A stretch of 64,000 nt of DNA from Linepithema humile (taxonomy: Eukaryota > Arthropoda > Insecta > Hymenoptera > Formicidae), in NCBI RefSeq assembly GCF_040581485.1, contig NC_090135.1, forward strand, positions 1,116,001 to 1,180,000, read 5' to 3'. Shown here in pieces: positions 54,001-62,829 of this stretch. The translations under genes and the position numbers were made by a program. A model generated the notes under the pieces. It was given only the letters and a program-made list of their open reading frames with translations, searched no databases and was not told the DNA's origin. Each line of letters begins with the position of its first letter. Within the stretch, counting starts at the first letter, position 1.

Positions 54001-54556
54001 GGCTACAAGGATCATCGCCAAACCACTGGAAGATCCATACGAAGACATCCAGGTCAAAAATTTTGAACCTAATCTTCAAGAAAAAACTCAACAACAGGAA
54101 CGAGAAACCTGTGAGGAAACAAAAAAGACGAACCCTACAGATCCGGAAAGTGACGAAGATTCACCGGAGGAACAACAGGACAAAGACATCGTGGAAGCAA
54201 CACCGCAAATACGGATACCACGAATCAACATGATGAGTGTGTTACCCAGCACCTCAAAAGAAACGAGAGCACTCCTAGATGCACTCACACCAAAGGGGCA
54301 ACTAAAAAGGAGAAGAGACAGCTCGAGTGTTTCATACAAAGAATTATCGTCAGATGATTCCGACGAACAGCGTATGCGCTTCAAAGACGATAAAAATCGC
54401 AAATACTGGAGACGCGAAGCTAAAAGGAAGAAGAAGACGACTCATTCCGATCCGAAAGAATCGACAGCAGACGACAAAATCGCTACTATCGACGAAGGGG
54501 GAATGCAACCGGTAGGCGGATGCAGCCGGAACGAGCCATCCGTAGATCAGGGTTGA
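48068..54556 (+). CDS. Gag-Pol polyprotein of the LTR element with long post-integrase extension
   Basis: ATG 48068, 2162 codons, no interruption. Approximate residues: Gag 1-450 (IRLPRGGWLKNPFEEIRF, then helical; no zinc knuckle); protease with LVDTGAQISVIS (~485); RT with LDARELNKRM, LPFGIKTAGASF and VYLDDILIAS (~791); RNase H with LYVDASKTGLGA, ELECLALVFAL and HTDHRAL; integrase with an HHCC region (~1141-1190) and the DDE residues in SLDIFGPL, LTDNGGQF and NPVERVMREL; GPY/F module YDGPYQI (~1436). Residues ~1480-2162 form an extension with 41/42-residue repeats (~1560-1700), a coiled coil (~1840-1890, REERELKREVSELLK) and a basic end. The last ~17 codons lie in the 3' LTR. Catalytic residues look intact. 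The extension's role is unknown. Confidence 0.93.
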   Translation: MDRDEGRIEFKVPNTSYTPHRTLRSGKVVTNPTADKESENTETSARMEVLSQDEKILKLEESLTEILNTLKKLPISRRRRSPTSTSSSDDKNANEPRPSKVRGMEGIRLPRGGWLKNPFEEIRFTGKQDSLNPMRFLKKFENVARYEQISNPEQLFFFGKCLRENASTWYELQDFEHIADAKREFINYFWGEDQQAKFREKLYTGKYKPVKNTRMSDYALDLAKQARMLEPPMKDRELIRCIKRHFEREIAREIRATTASSITELVTLLEEIQDEKEIFAKTRTEGKALAQNNSSQKRVEPVKNSTQANRYARYNPNEGKMQLKALPWRNNLERSRQEGKNPKPIVQMPSSESEDDRKKATNKSRTALKSNDASKKTGTGKTADRKKAISAIREGEEGEKPEDTPERKGNKDEAVSKVDKRNAKELAIIRTREILKDLDESVENTTDKSGKATADNSVGKNKKLVDKSEPIIIVKIGKTKLIALVDTGAQISVISKDTLNKLTKANEKMSKIPIRKNTLKGAFGEKSLTIACKIQLAVRAADKELTQEFFVVEKLAYPMILGSDMLKKYKAQLEFNKREFCVNFEEIPEKPALVSAIISEHEGGVILEEIINKYGEMFNNGIGRVNHYKHKIEMISETGFKRKTYPIPEIHKEKVKELIANWETQGIIAKASTQYINPLVAVSKKTGDLRICLDARELNKRMKNDYAQPPTIDEVFSKIGNRRIFSTLDVTQAFWQIPLERESRKYTGFLFNNQSYVFKRLPFGIKTAGASFTRAMNRALQDENLDFVIVYLDDILIASNSISEHLEHIDFVLNKLNAVGFKLNREKCEFLRKNIKFLGHTFNKISADINNDTKCAIKNFPKPTNKKGVQAFLGLINWDRRFIKNLSKMTKPLELLLKKDTKFRWGESEQKAFNAIKEAFEEAPQLYLIRPNMNFGLYVDASKTGLGARLYQYTDDNDAKYTVAYASRSLKNAELNYTITELECLALVFALKKWHVLLMGRKIRVHTDHRALQFVSSCASSSERIARWLSFMLEFNLEIVHIPGKLNDVADILSRQHEKDVKLSQEEGSLKICPIRNIDDASESDKWIEMLTDAQTEDIDLQNAMRNRVPKYHTRNGLIRVNRGTNERIIVPNKIAWTFIESIHKFLVHFGTDKVREFAARFFKIKNLDRIVRDVVASCKTCIATKYYTRPTRGVEYYELPDDKNKVISLDIFGPLPATQAQNKYILVLMDQFSKYVKFYPIANQKLDTLIDKLDTEYLPKMGIPETILTDNGGQFITNKWKDYAGQTGFAVRRTSPYNPQSNPVERVMRELGRVIRAYFHNKQSQWDRIIARFEDIVNSTAHFSTGSTPAILYPDVQISLNIDPRIYPEESEVNDLDEEKRRMTEYLIRKAANRKKQTDKHEPAKEFEPGDKVWVKLHRRSDASRRLTRKIHLVYDGPYQIREVIRKNAYLIESLDGDVIGAFNARQMRPHREPLLKESTEEDQGAEEENQVEIQMINMIRVIPEQRLKPFVEITRDAINLEKTLHMGSVFHNAEAWRDINARRPTKIGKANCQAKIPSKGKVEGGNEIPQQQQRMSTTRRLLEAVPETEGRGTKIDEILSKGKVEGGNEIPQQQQRMSTTRKLLETVPEKERRVIANGFLSKENVKGETETPKQKRRTYNTPRSLETAPEKERESIICKKVTVEGGVNKNKLLETAPAKEKSKISKDNTEGEKEIHGDTTTHESSITVLENLKNSNKCSFTKLSKLYKHEINTDPDVSNASYWSDIWLQPLERMEEQLQLINGYPTIIRYAREKDKTLRQARTNESEDQPHYRAYKRDNERGPLSTNRAIKAKTMATIREEIDNLDREERELKREVSELLKTRTKTLQALKRKQERILKFREIVRELKEAPVIDDSSDGEEEATKIFHHLQNIKSNPYSIMDEFKLFDETEDVKVSLLASLKIQAKDSPELNNHKPFKVIYEVENKRIKRSIHAEWATRIIAKPLEDPYEDIQVKNFEPNLQEKTQQQERETCEETKKTNPTDPESDEDSPEEQQDKDIVEATPQIRIPRINMMSVLPSTSKETRALLDALTPKGQLKRRRDSSSVSYKELSSDDSDEQRMRFKDDKNRKYWRREAKRKKKTTHSDPKESTADDKIATIDEGGMQPVGGCSRNEPSVDQG
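52745..53116 (+). repeat. In-frame tandem repeats in the post-integrase extension
   Basis: AGTAAGG-initial units at 52745, 52871 and 52994 (126 and 123 bp, so 42 and 41 codons). The first two are almost identical for their first ~55 bp; the third and a partial fourth (VTVEGG, LLETAPAKE) are diverged. Confidence 0.85.
54494..54503 (+). promoter_or_regulatory. Polypurine tract
   Basis: GAAGGGGGAA immediately before the 3' LTR, inside the coding frame. This is the expected plus-strand primer site. Confidence 0.85.
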
Positions 54557-55794
54557 ATCCGTAACAGGAAATCCTACATCCTGCCGAGAAACCATAAGGG
54601 GTAGCTGAGCAGAGACCGAGGCCCAGAACAGCTACATAACGACAATTATAAAGTTATAGGTTAAAATTTCTAAATATATTAGAAATACGCGTAATTAAAT
54701 AAAAACGTGGTAAACATAACCTCCCGATAAAGATAAGTTAGGTTTAGGAATAGCGACTAGCACCTTGTAAATAACCGATACTTATTAAAGACTTTATTAA
54801 CATTTTAATATTACAATTACATTTCCTAGTTGATAAATAAAGTAGTTGTAGGAACCTCAGTAGCATAAGCCTGTAAATAAAAAGACATGTTAATAAAGTA
54901 GAGATAGAAACCCATGTTAATCGATGTAAGGTTTTCAGCATAGGTTAACATAGAACATAGTCAGAACAATGTACATATACTGACGAACAATTATTTAATC
55001 GTTTAGTTTAGAATTAGCAATAAGACGATTTTAAATTAAGCGCGTAAAGTCTCAACCGCTACACAACAGTTGAGACACGGACCAAACCAACATGGCGGCA
55101 ACTGACGACCGCCAGCACGAGCTCCACGATTGGCGGAGACCTTCCAGAGCGGTGATTGGCCGCAGAACAAGCGGAAGGGATACCATGCCAGCGGACGGGT
55201 ATATAAACCCGTGCCAGGAGGAATCGGGAGTGAGAAGTGGAATAGTGGATTAAGTAGAAGGAGGACTCGAAGCGAGAGTCCGCCGCTCAGCGGAGTGGTC
55301 GGTAACGCGACGACCAATTGTAAACGCGAGTGACCGAGATGTTGTCGGCGCGCGTAAAAACATTGTAAGCCACGATGGCTAATCATAAGTGTACTTTTAT
55401 TTTGTTTGATATTAAATATATATTGTTTATTTTAATTAATCATTAAAATAAAGTGTGCACAAGTTATTTCGGTCCGTACCTGTGTAAAGAAAGGTGGCAA
55501 CACTTACCTTATCCGTTCTGCATCCCGGTGATCCATCGTACGTGCGCGAGGTGAACCTGTGAACATAAAAAATTGGATTAGAACGAGATACGTTGCAACA
55601 TCTCATCAGGCGTCTTCGTCCACGCTGAAGGAAGCGACATCCAAGCCCGAGGGTCACGGAAGGACGAGACGAGGATCGCAACCTTCTCGCTTGTAAGGTT
55701 AAAGCGAGTGGCGACCAAAACTACGGCGAACGTATTGCTGCCTGCGACTGGTGAGTCCCGAGTATTATCTCTCCATGGGGCGCGTCCGGTTACA
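54504..55794 (+). repeat. 3' LTR
   Basis: Starts exactly 8805 bp after the 5' LTR, with equal length and no visible difference. Followed by ACCT. Confidence 0.92.
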
Positions 55795-55803
55795 ACCTAA
55801 CCT
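55795..55803. repeat. Telomeric repeat remnant between two LTR insertions
   Basis: ACCTAACCT. It supplies the duplication of the complete element on its left and of the solo LTR on its right. Confidence 0.9.
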
Positions 55804-57101
55804 TGCAACCGGTAGGCGGATGCAGCCGGAACGAGCCATCCGTTAAACAGGACTAAACCCATAAGGGGAAATCCGACATCCTGCCGAGAAACAATAAGGG
55901 GTAGCTGAGCAGAGACCAAGGCCCAAACCAGCTACGTGACAATAAATATAAAAGTCATAGGTTAAAACTTCTAAAACTTTAGAAATACACGTAATTAGGA
56001 TAATGCGTCGTAAATATAACCTCCCTGTAAAAATAAGTTAGGTTTAGGAATAGCAAGTAAGCACCCGTATATAACCTATACTTAATAAATACTTTATTAG
56101 CATTAAATCATTACAATTACATCTCTTAGAAGATAGATAAAGTAGTTGTAGGAACTTCAGTAGCGTAAGCCTGTAAAATAAAAAATATATGTTAATAAAG
56201 TACAGATAGAAATTCATGTTAATCAATAGTAATAGCTTAGCCTAGGTTAACATAGAATAAGGTCAGGACAATGTATATATACTGACAAATAATTATTTAA
56301 TCGCTTGATTTAAGATTAGTAATAAGATGATTTTAAATTGAGCGCGTAAAGACTCAACCGCTACACAGCAGTTGAGACACGGACCAAATCAAGATGGCGG
56401 CAACTGACGACCGCCAGCACGAGCTCCACGATTGGCGGAGACCTTCCAAAGCGGTGATTAGCCGCAGGACAAGCGGAAGGGATACCGAGCCAGCAGACGG
56501 GTATATAAACCCGTGCCAGGAGAATTAGTTAGTCAGTAAGAGACTCAGGGAGTTAGTGTGGGACTCAGAGAAATCGAAGCGAGAGTACCACCACTCAGCG
56601 GAGTGGTCGGCATCGCATCGACCAATCATATAACGCGAATCACCGAAATGTTATCGGCGTGCGTGAAACTGTTGTAAGCCATTATGGCAAATTACCAGTG
56701 TACTTTTATTTTGTTTAATATTAAATATATTGTTTATTTTAATTAATTATCAAAATAAAATGTGTAACTCTTATTTCGGTCCGAACCTGTGGAAGGATAG
56801 TTGTTAGCACTTACCTTATCCGTTCTGCATCCCGGTGATCCGTCGTCCGTGCGCGAGGTGAACCTGTGAACAAAATAAAAAAGGATTAGAACGAGATACG
56901 CTGCAACATCTCATCAGGCGTCTTCGTTCACGCTGAAGGAAGCGACATCCGAGCCCGAGGGTCATGGAAGGACGAGACGAGGATCTTAACCTTCTCGCTT
57001 GAAGGGTTAAAGCGAGTGGCGACCAATCTACGGCGAACGTATTGCTGCCTGCGACCGGTGAGTCCTGAGTATTATCTCTCCATGGGGCGCGTCCGGTTAC
57101 A
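55804..57101 (+). mobile_element. Solo LTR, diverged copy of the same family
   Basis: 1298 bp, TGCAACCGG...CCGGTTACA, flanked by ACCT at 55800-55803 and 57102-57105. It differs from the 45699 LTR by many substitutions and small indels, so it is older. TATATAA at 56502-56508 and the GGTGAGTCC block are kept. Confidence 0.9.
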
Positions 57102-57109
57102 ACCTAACC
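57102..57109. repeat. Telomeric repeat remnant
   Basis: ACCTAACC between the solo LTR and the poly(T) of N12. Confidence 0.88.
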
Positions 57110-57129
57110 TTTTTTTTTTTTTTTTTTTT

Positions 57130-58026
57130 ATTAGAGATGAGAAAATCTTCTAGAAGACACCCTGGCCCGGATCAGGGTAGTGCTGGATTCGACCGAGACT
57201 CGTGACGGGGTACTCCAGCAAAACCAGAACCGGACCACGCCTCACCCTAACCAGGACCAGGATCTCCCGGACAGAAGGAGAACCGGACTTCTCAAGTCAG
57301 GAATAAGAACGAAGATCCGCCAGCTCTACCGGACCCGGCAACCATCTCGACCGCCTACCAGCTAAAAACTCACCTCCGGCCATCTTTGGCCGTTAAATTG
57401 AGGGGGGAAACCAGATTACGTACTAGCGCATGACTCAGCTTCCCCCCTCCCAGCCGCTGCTATAAAGCCCCAACAGAGAATTTAACCGGGACATCCAAAA
57501 ATAACAGGTAAGTATGTATACATCACCACATGCAATACACACCCATCAACTTCCATGTTTATATATATATATAAGTACGTCCATATATAACTGTTTTACT
57601 TCTATCTTAAAGTCAAATTCTTATATATTAAACTAAACTAATCTAGACCTTAATTGTTTTTTATATGTACCACACTTTTATAACTAAAACGCCTCTGACA
57701 CTAAACGTAACAACCATATGATACTAAACATATGTTGTTTCCCAACGTGATAAGCAAGAAGGCACCCTTACTATTTAATTCAATGCACTCTATGTGTAAG
57801 CACTCAGAATGGGAACATGTTAGCTTCCATGAAATCCATGTCCATATCCATATCATCATCAATAGATGAGTCCGAAGGAATCCTCCGAGGGTTCCTCGTG
57901 CCACCACCAAAGCCCTCCCTAGAAGTGGAAGGGGCGTCAAGGTCAACGGACCTTTTGTCCAAAGTCTTTTTCCTTTCACCTACACTATTATCTTTCTTAT
58001 TTTCTAGATTTTTGTTTCTTTTTGTT
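57130..58026 (-). other. N12 3' UTR
   Basis: The first ~70 bp match N4 (16125-16200). The rest is AT-rich without a conserved ORF. The segment 57799-58026 is polar and charged in several minus frames but has no homologue here. Confidence 0.65.
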
Positions 58027-60391
58027 TCAGGTACCCGGGAGACCTGATTTTCCCTGCTGAGCGTGATTTTCAGATTCTTCATTTGCAACAGGGCGAACGA
58101 TCCTTACAGGTGGGACAGGTTTACACGAAACGCTGCCGACCAAATGCCCCGAACTCAATCCCCTGTCCTTACACACAGGACAGTTTATCCTGTTAGCACA
58201 TTCCGTTGCCTTGTGGTCCGTTTCCCCGCAGCGATAGCAGCAGAAACGCCGAATCACGGTGCTTGGGCACCTCTGAACGGTGTGTCCCACCGCAAGGCAG
58301 CGGAAGCATTGAAGGGGCCTTGCCCTCATTGCCTCCACTCGAATGGTCGACCAACCAATGGTCATTTTCCCTTTTTCTAGTGCTTTGACCGCTGCTAGGA
58401 CTGGGCATCGTAAGAATAATACGCCCAATCCCCCCCGAACATACCTGATGCTCCCACAGGAGATATCAGCTACAGAGCACTCACCAATTCGCGACATATG
58501 TTCACTGATCTCTGGAACAGTGATGGAATCGTCCATTCCCGATAGTCTTAACTGTGCTAGTTTATTCGGTCTACGAATAAAAACACCCTTATCATCAACG
58601 AACAGAGCCCTGAGCTTATCACAGAGCCTGTCCGCTTTAGCTCCCGCGTCATCACCGGGAATCTCTAGGATAATTCCCCCGTTAGCCGCCCTTTTTAAAC
58701 GAGTATCCGAAATGTTTAAATCACCGAGAGAGATTTTTTCTCGTGCCCTACTTAATACATTTGAATAAGCTAAATCAGATCCATCCAGGAGGATAGAAAT
58801 TGCCGCCGTACGCGAAACCTTTCTTTTAAGTGAACTTAACGTCTCTCTATTCTCTGGAGTCCGAGGGGCAGCTCTCTTCGGCTCCAGGTTAGATCCAGGT
58901 TCGACAGTTTCTTTATGCGAAGATTTTAACGCGGATTTATTCAAACCCGCCAGTGTCCCTTCATGACCATTCCGAGTATCCAAATTAGTTAAGTCGTCCC
59001 CACTAGCGCTTGTCACCAGATATGACGAATCCACCTTATTTAATTTCCTACCGCGTATATCACCCGCGAACGCAACCTCTTTTCTAGTTTTGAGATAGGA
59101 GAGATCGGTTGAGGTAGCCGATTCTTCCCCACATTCATTCCGCAAGTCTTTAAAGTTTTTATTCTTTCCTTTCTTTTTTCTATTAGATTTGTTTATTGTA
59201 CCCGACTTTAATATTTTAGCGTAACTAGGATTGACACATTCTGTATCACTTAACTTATTAATATTTTTTTTTTCTTTCAGATGTAGCCGCTGGAGCAGGA
59301 CCACCCAGGACATAACCATAATTCTCACGAGGCGCACCGAGATCCTTCATCAGGAGTCTCGTTTCTCTAATTAGATGATTCATCCCATCACCAAGTTTAT
59401 CTAAGGTGCGTATCATGGCCAGATCCATATCGAGTCTGTCCATTTTATTTCTTGATGAATTATTCCATTCTTCTTCAGGTTTTTTGTTCACATCCATTAC
59501 TCCTTCTTTATTCCTGAGAGAAACACTCCTTGCCTCTCGATGAGAGGAAGCAGAAGGCAGCAGGTCATCATCAAGAGCATCCGAGGTTTCTACATCGTAA
59601 GACGCTTTAATTCTGGAAGTCCTTTTGACCTCTTGTAGTTTAATTTCATAGGCATTCGATTTGCATTTTTCCTCCATTGCAATTTTTTTCATTTTATAAA
59701 ATTTGGCTTTCCAATAGTTTGGATCCTCGTTAGATGACGCCTTTATGGAAAGTATGGTGCTCGCCCTGCGAATCACCTCTAAATTTACTTTCATCTGACC
59801 ACTCAGAGAGCCTTGCATATTTGTAGATTTCCTTCTAATCATCTCTATTGCATTAATCATGTCTTCAATTTTAAGTCTTACTTGAGCTGCGTGTTCGAGC
59901 TCTAGACCCGCCAGCTCTTCTTCCAACCTTTTCCTACTGTTGACAGAGAAGCGTGTCGCGAATCTCTCTTCATCCTCCTCATCTCTAGGAGATCCTCGCT
60001 TTTTTCTTTTCCTTGATCCCGTAAGTTTTATTTTATTTTTTTCCTTTTCTAGGTGATCCACCGACCCTTCTGTTGCCTCCATCTCTTCCGATTCGGAGTA
60101 ATCCGTCTGGCAGACACGCATAGCGTCCACAGCAGGTGACCTTGTACGCGAAGATTCACCCCCTCGCAAAGAGCTCGAGCCGGATCCTCTCCTTGCAGGA
60201 AGAATAGTAATCGCGGTGCCCAGCTTTTCCACACTGGCGATAACAGCTTTGGCATCCGCGCTCGCCAGAGACGCAGATGCTAGCCCTTCACAGGATGACG
60301 ACTTATGGGGGGCAGGGACGATACCCCCCATGTGCCGGTTCTCGGTATCCGACGCCGAGACGTTTATTTCCTTTTCCTTGTTCATTTCCAT
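58027..60391 (-). CDS. N12 ORF1: Gag-like protein in two overlapping frames (+1)
   Basis: First ATG 60389-60391. Upstream frame to 59258: GGIVPAPHKSSSCEG, basic KRKKRGSPRDEEDE, SLSGQMK core, DPNYW (Trp kept, unlike N1), helical region. It ends SERKKKY at a run of ten A (59263-59272 on plus as T). The overlapping +1 frame (open from 59337) continues with a Lys-rich linker and the RRM-like core (AREKISLGDLNISDTRLKRA, GIILEIPGDDAGAKADRL, GVFIRRPNKLAQLRLSG, WSTIRVEAMRARPLQC). Knuckles are CFRCLAVGHTVQRC, CCYRCGETDHKATEC and CPVCKDRGLSSGHLVGS...C; the ORF ends GLPGT. Each half is open with no other lesion, so the A-run slip could be real expression control or one mutation. Confidence 0.8.
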
Positions 60392-60450
60392 ATTAGATTG
60401 CCGTGGTTTTATTTCCAAGAGTTTTCCTTCTCTTGTTGAGACTTAACTTG

Positions 60451-60669
60451 TACACTAATTGTTTCTGGTGTTTGTCCCATATCTAAACGATGTTATAAAT
60501 AGATTCTCAAGAACAATGTTCAAAGCTTTCGCCCAATAATAACCACTCAATATATATAGGTTCAGATCAAATTAATAATCCTCTTTTCAAACATATTAAC
60601 AATAACATTTAATATCCTAATATATATATTTTGTGAAAATATACACATTTGTCTACGTATATTTGAGAG
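60451..60669. other. AT-rich sequence right of N12 gag
   Basis: Nothing recognisable beyond resemblance of the first bases to the N1 5' region. Confidence 0.4.
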
Positions 60670-60880
60670 ATATATATACATATATATAATTAAGAATACC
60701 CTCTCTCTATACTTACGGATTATTCTTGTATTATTAATTTAAATAATCTAGTAACATGAAATATAAAAAATGATGATTATGAAACATTTATGAAATAAGT
60801 CAAAGTCTAAATTTAGTAATGATCATGGAAATGTGTAATGTTAGTTTGATGCATCTTGAGTGTCTTTGATGTAATAAGAA
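60670..60880 (+). repeat. Left arm of a ~200-bp inverted repeat
   Basis: Reverse complement of 62283-62481, with the outermost AT-rich ~14 bp matching beyond the MITE (62830-62844). Agreement is nearly perfect apart from a two- to three-base indel near 60800. It could be the end of a non-autonomous DNA transposon (TIR element of ~2 kb). Confidence 0.85.
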
Positions 60881-61136
60881 ATATATAGGTCACAAAGTTG
60901 ACTCTCAAGTGCAAACTCTCTTTATTTATTTCTAATAACTTTGTCTTTATGTTTCAGATACCATCATCGTGGAAATTTACACCTTGGCAGTGCAGGATAT
61001 ATTTAAGTTCCTTACTAATTTAAACTTTATGTTTCAGGTACCAATAATTTTGGCTTGGCGACACAAATATATATTTATATAATTTCTTTAATTGTTTTAT
61101 ATTAATACTAATTAACTTTTTTTTTATGTTTCAGGT

Positions 61137-61170
<34 letters not shown>

Positions 61171-62282
61171 GCAGGCACTACTGGTCTTCACTATGTAAGT
61201 TAATTATTATCCTAATTATTGTCTGTCCAATAAACTTACTTTATGTAAATACACGAGTATATGTTCGCTTATTGTCTATATCTTGATACTTATTATCTAT
61301 GTACTTAGAATTAATCATACCTTGTATGTTTCAGACACTCGAAAATCTTCAAGAAACAGGTGAAGGTGTAAGGTGAAAATAATTCAGAGAAAACACCCGC
61401 ACCATACAATTTACACATCAATGTTATGAGTCATTTATTTTATTTATTTATTTATTTATTTATGTATGTATGCAAATCTTATACCACTTAAATAAAGTTT
61501 GACACAAATCATAAAGATTTCTTCCTTATAATATATCCCTTTTAATAGTTTAGAACGTGATATGCATATAATAGTCCACTAAGAATAATAGTCAAAATTA
61601 ACATTCATCAGTAAATAGATCCGTACAGTAAACTTCAGTTTAGTTTATTCATGAATTCCAACGTGAAAACATTCTTTCCAATTCGTGTCAGACACCAAAT
61701 TCCCATAATCACAATACACAGCACATTATTGCACAAATCAGTTACAATCCAAATTCATAACTTATGCAATAGTGTTAATACTTTAACATATCTTCTAATT
61801 ACTAATATGGAACAAACTTATAACACTATATTACTTCACACAAGGTTGAGTAGCGTCGATTATACATTAATTTCCATAAAATCTATAATAATCAGACCAA
61901 TAAGTAATCGGATTAATAAATAATATCCATAGAACATCTTATTACAACAGGATTATTCAATTCCAACTTAAAAGCGCAAAGCTTTATTTAAATCACTAAT
62001 AATCAATTTATTTTGTTCAGTCTTAAATTAAAATTCATATCTCTTTAATTTTGTAGAGCACCACAATGCACTGTAAAGTTCTTAACATCATCATCATCAT
62101 CAATGATTCTCATATAGACTTCAAACTATGTCATTACATTTCTCATATTCATTATAATATAGTAAAAGTTATTAGATTTAACTTAATTCAAAGACACTAT
62201 CAATCTTCAACTTTCTAGGTATTTAGTTCATAATTAAATCGCTTCTCAATCCTACGCAAGACATCACGATACAATACAGAGT
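60881..62282. other. AT-rich interior of the inverted repeat
   Basis: No gene. It holds four plus-strand TATGTTTCAG-like blocks ending near 60959, 61036, 61134 and 61334, a run of about 30 A (61139-61168), (TTTA)n at 61437-61466 and (CAT)n near 62089-62103. Confidence 0.55.
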
Positions 62283-62481
62283 TCTTATTACATCAAAGAC
62301 ACTCAAGATGCATCAAACTAACATTACACATTTCCATGATCATTACTAAATTTAGACTTTTAGACTTATTTCATAAATGTTTCATAATCATCATTTTTCA
62401 TATTTCATGTTACTAGATTATTTAAATTAATAATACAAGAATAATCCGTAAGTATAGAGAGAGGGTATTCTCAATTATATA
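62283..62481 (-). repeat. Right arm of the ~200-bp inverted repeat
   Basis: Partner of 60670-60880. The MITE interrupts its outer end. Confidence 0.85.
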
Positions 62482-62829
62482 CAGGGTGTCTGGCAATAAT
62501 CGAGTAAAGCGCGCGCGGTGAGAAGGACGTCCCACTGCTACGCGATCACTAGGCGCGCGATGAAGCGTTGGGAGGAGCGCTCTACAAATGACAATGTACT
62601 AGCAACATACGAGCGGCGCGTAACGCTAGATCCTTGTGTCCTAGTGATCGCGTAGCAGTGGGACGTCCTTCTCACCGCGCGCGCTTTACTCGCGCGGATT
62701 CGCCGATCTTTTTTCGTTAATTACTCAGTACTTATTATGAAAATTAAAAAATGGTAAAGGACTTTTCTACTCGATTTGACCTCCTCTACCTGTATATGAC
62801 CGGTGGGGCGATTATTGCCAGACACCCTG
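62482..62829. mobile_element. 348-bp MITE with TIRs and a perfect 53-bp internal inverted repeat
   Basis: Terminal inverted repeats begin CAGGGTGTCTGGCAATAATC and are flanked by TATA on both sides, so a TA or TATA duplication, as in Tc1/mariner-type elements. Inside, 62501-62553 and 62640-62692 are exact reverse complements, so a single strand would form a long hairpin. It has no coding capacity. Confidence 0.9.

Larger units (their letters stand above)
45699..55794 (+). mobile_element. Complete Ty3/gypsy-type LTR retrotransposon in telomeric repeat
   Basis: 10,096 bp: 5' LTR 45699-46989, leader 46990-48067, Gag-Pol ORF 48068-54556, polypurine tract 54494-54503, 3' LTR 54504-55794, 4-bp duplication ACCT. 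Both LTRs are 1291 bp and I see no difference between them, which implies a recent insertion. Domain order PR-RT-RH-IN is that of Ty3/gypsy; the clade is not assigned. It lies opposite in orientation to all non-LTR elements. No env-like ORF was seen. Confidence 0.93.
57110..60450 (-). mobile_element. N12: family-A gag-only (or RT-less) non-LTR element; 5' limit undefined
   Basis: Poly(T) 57110-57129, 3' UTR 57130-58026, Gag in two overlapping frames 58027-60391, then an AT-rich 5' region that continues right to an unknown point. No RT ORF lies between Gag and the tail. Confidence 0.82.
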
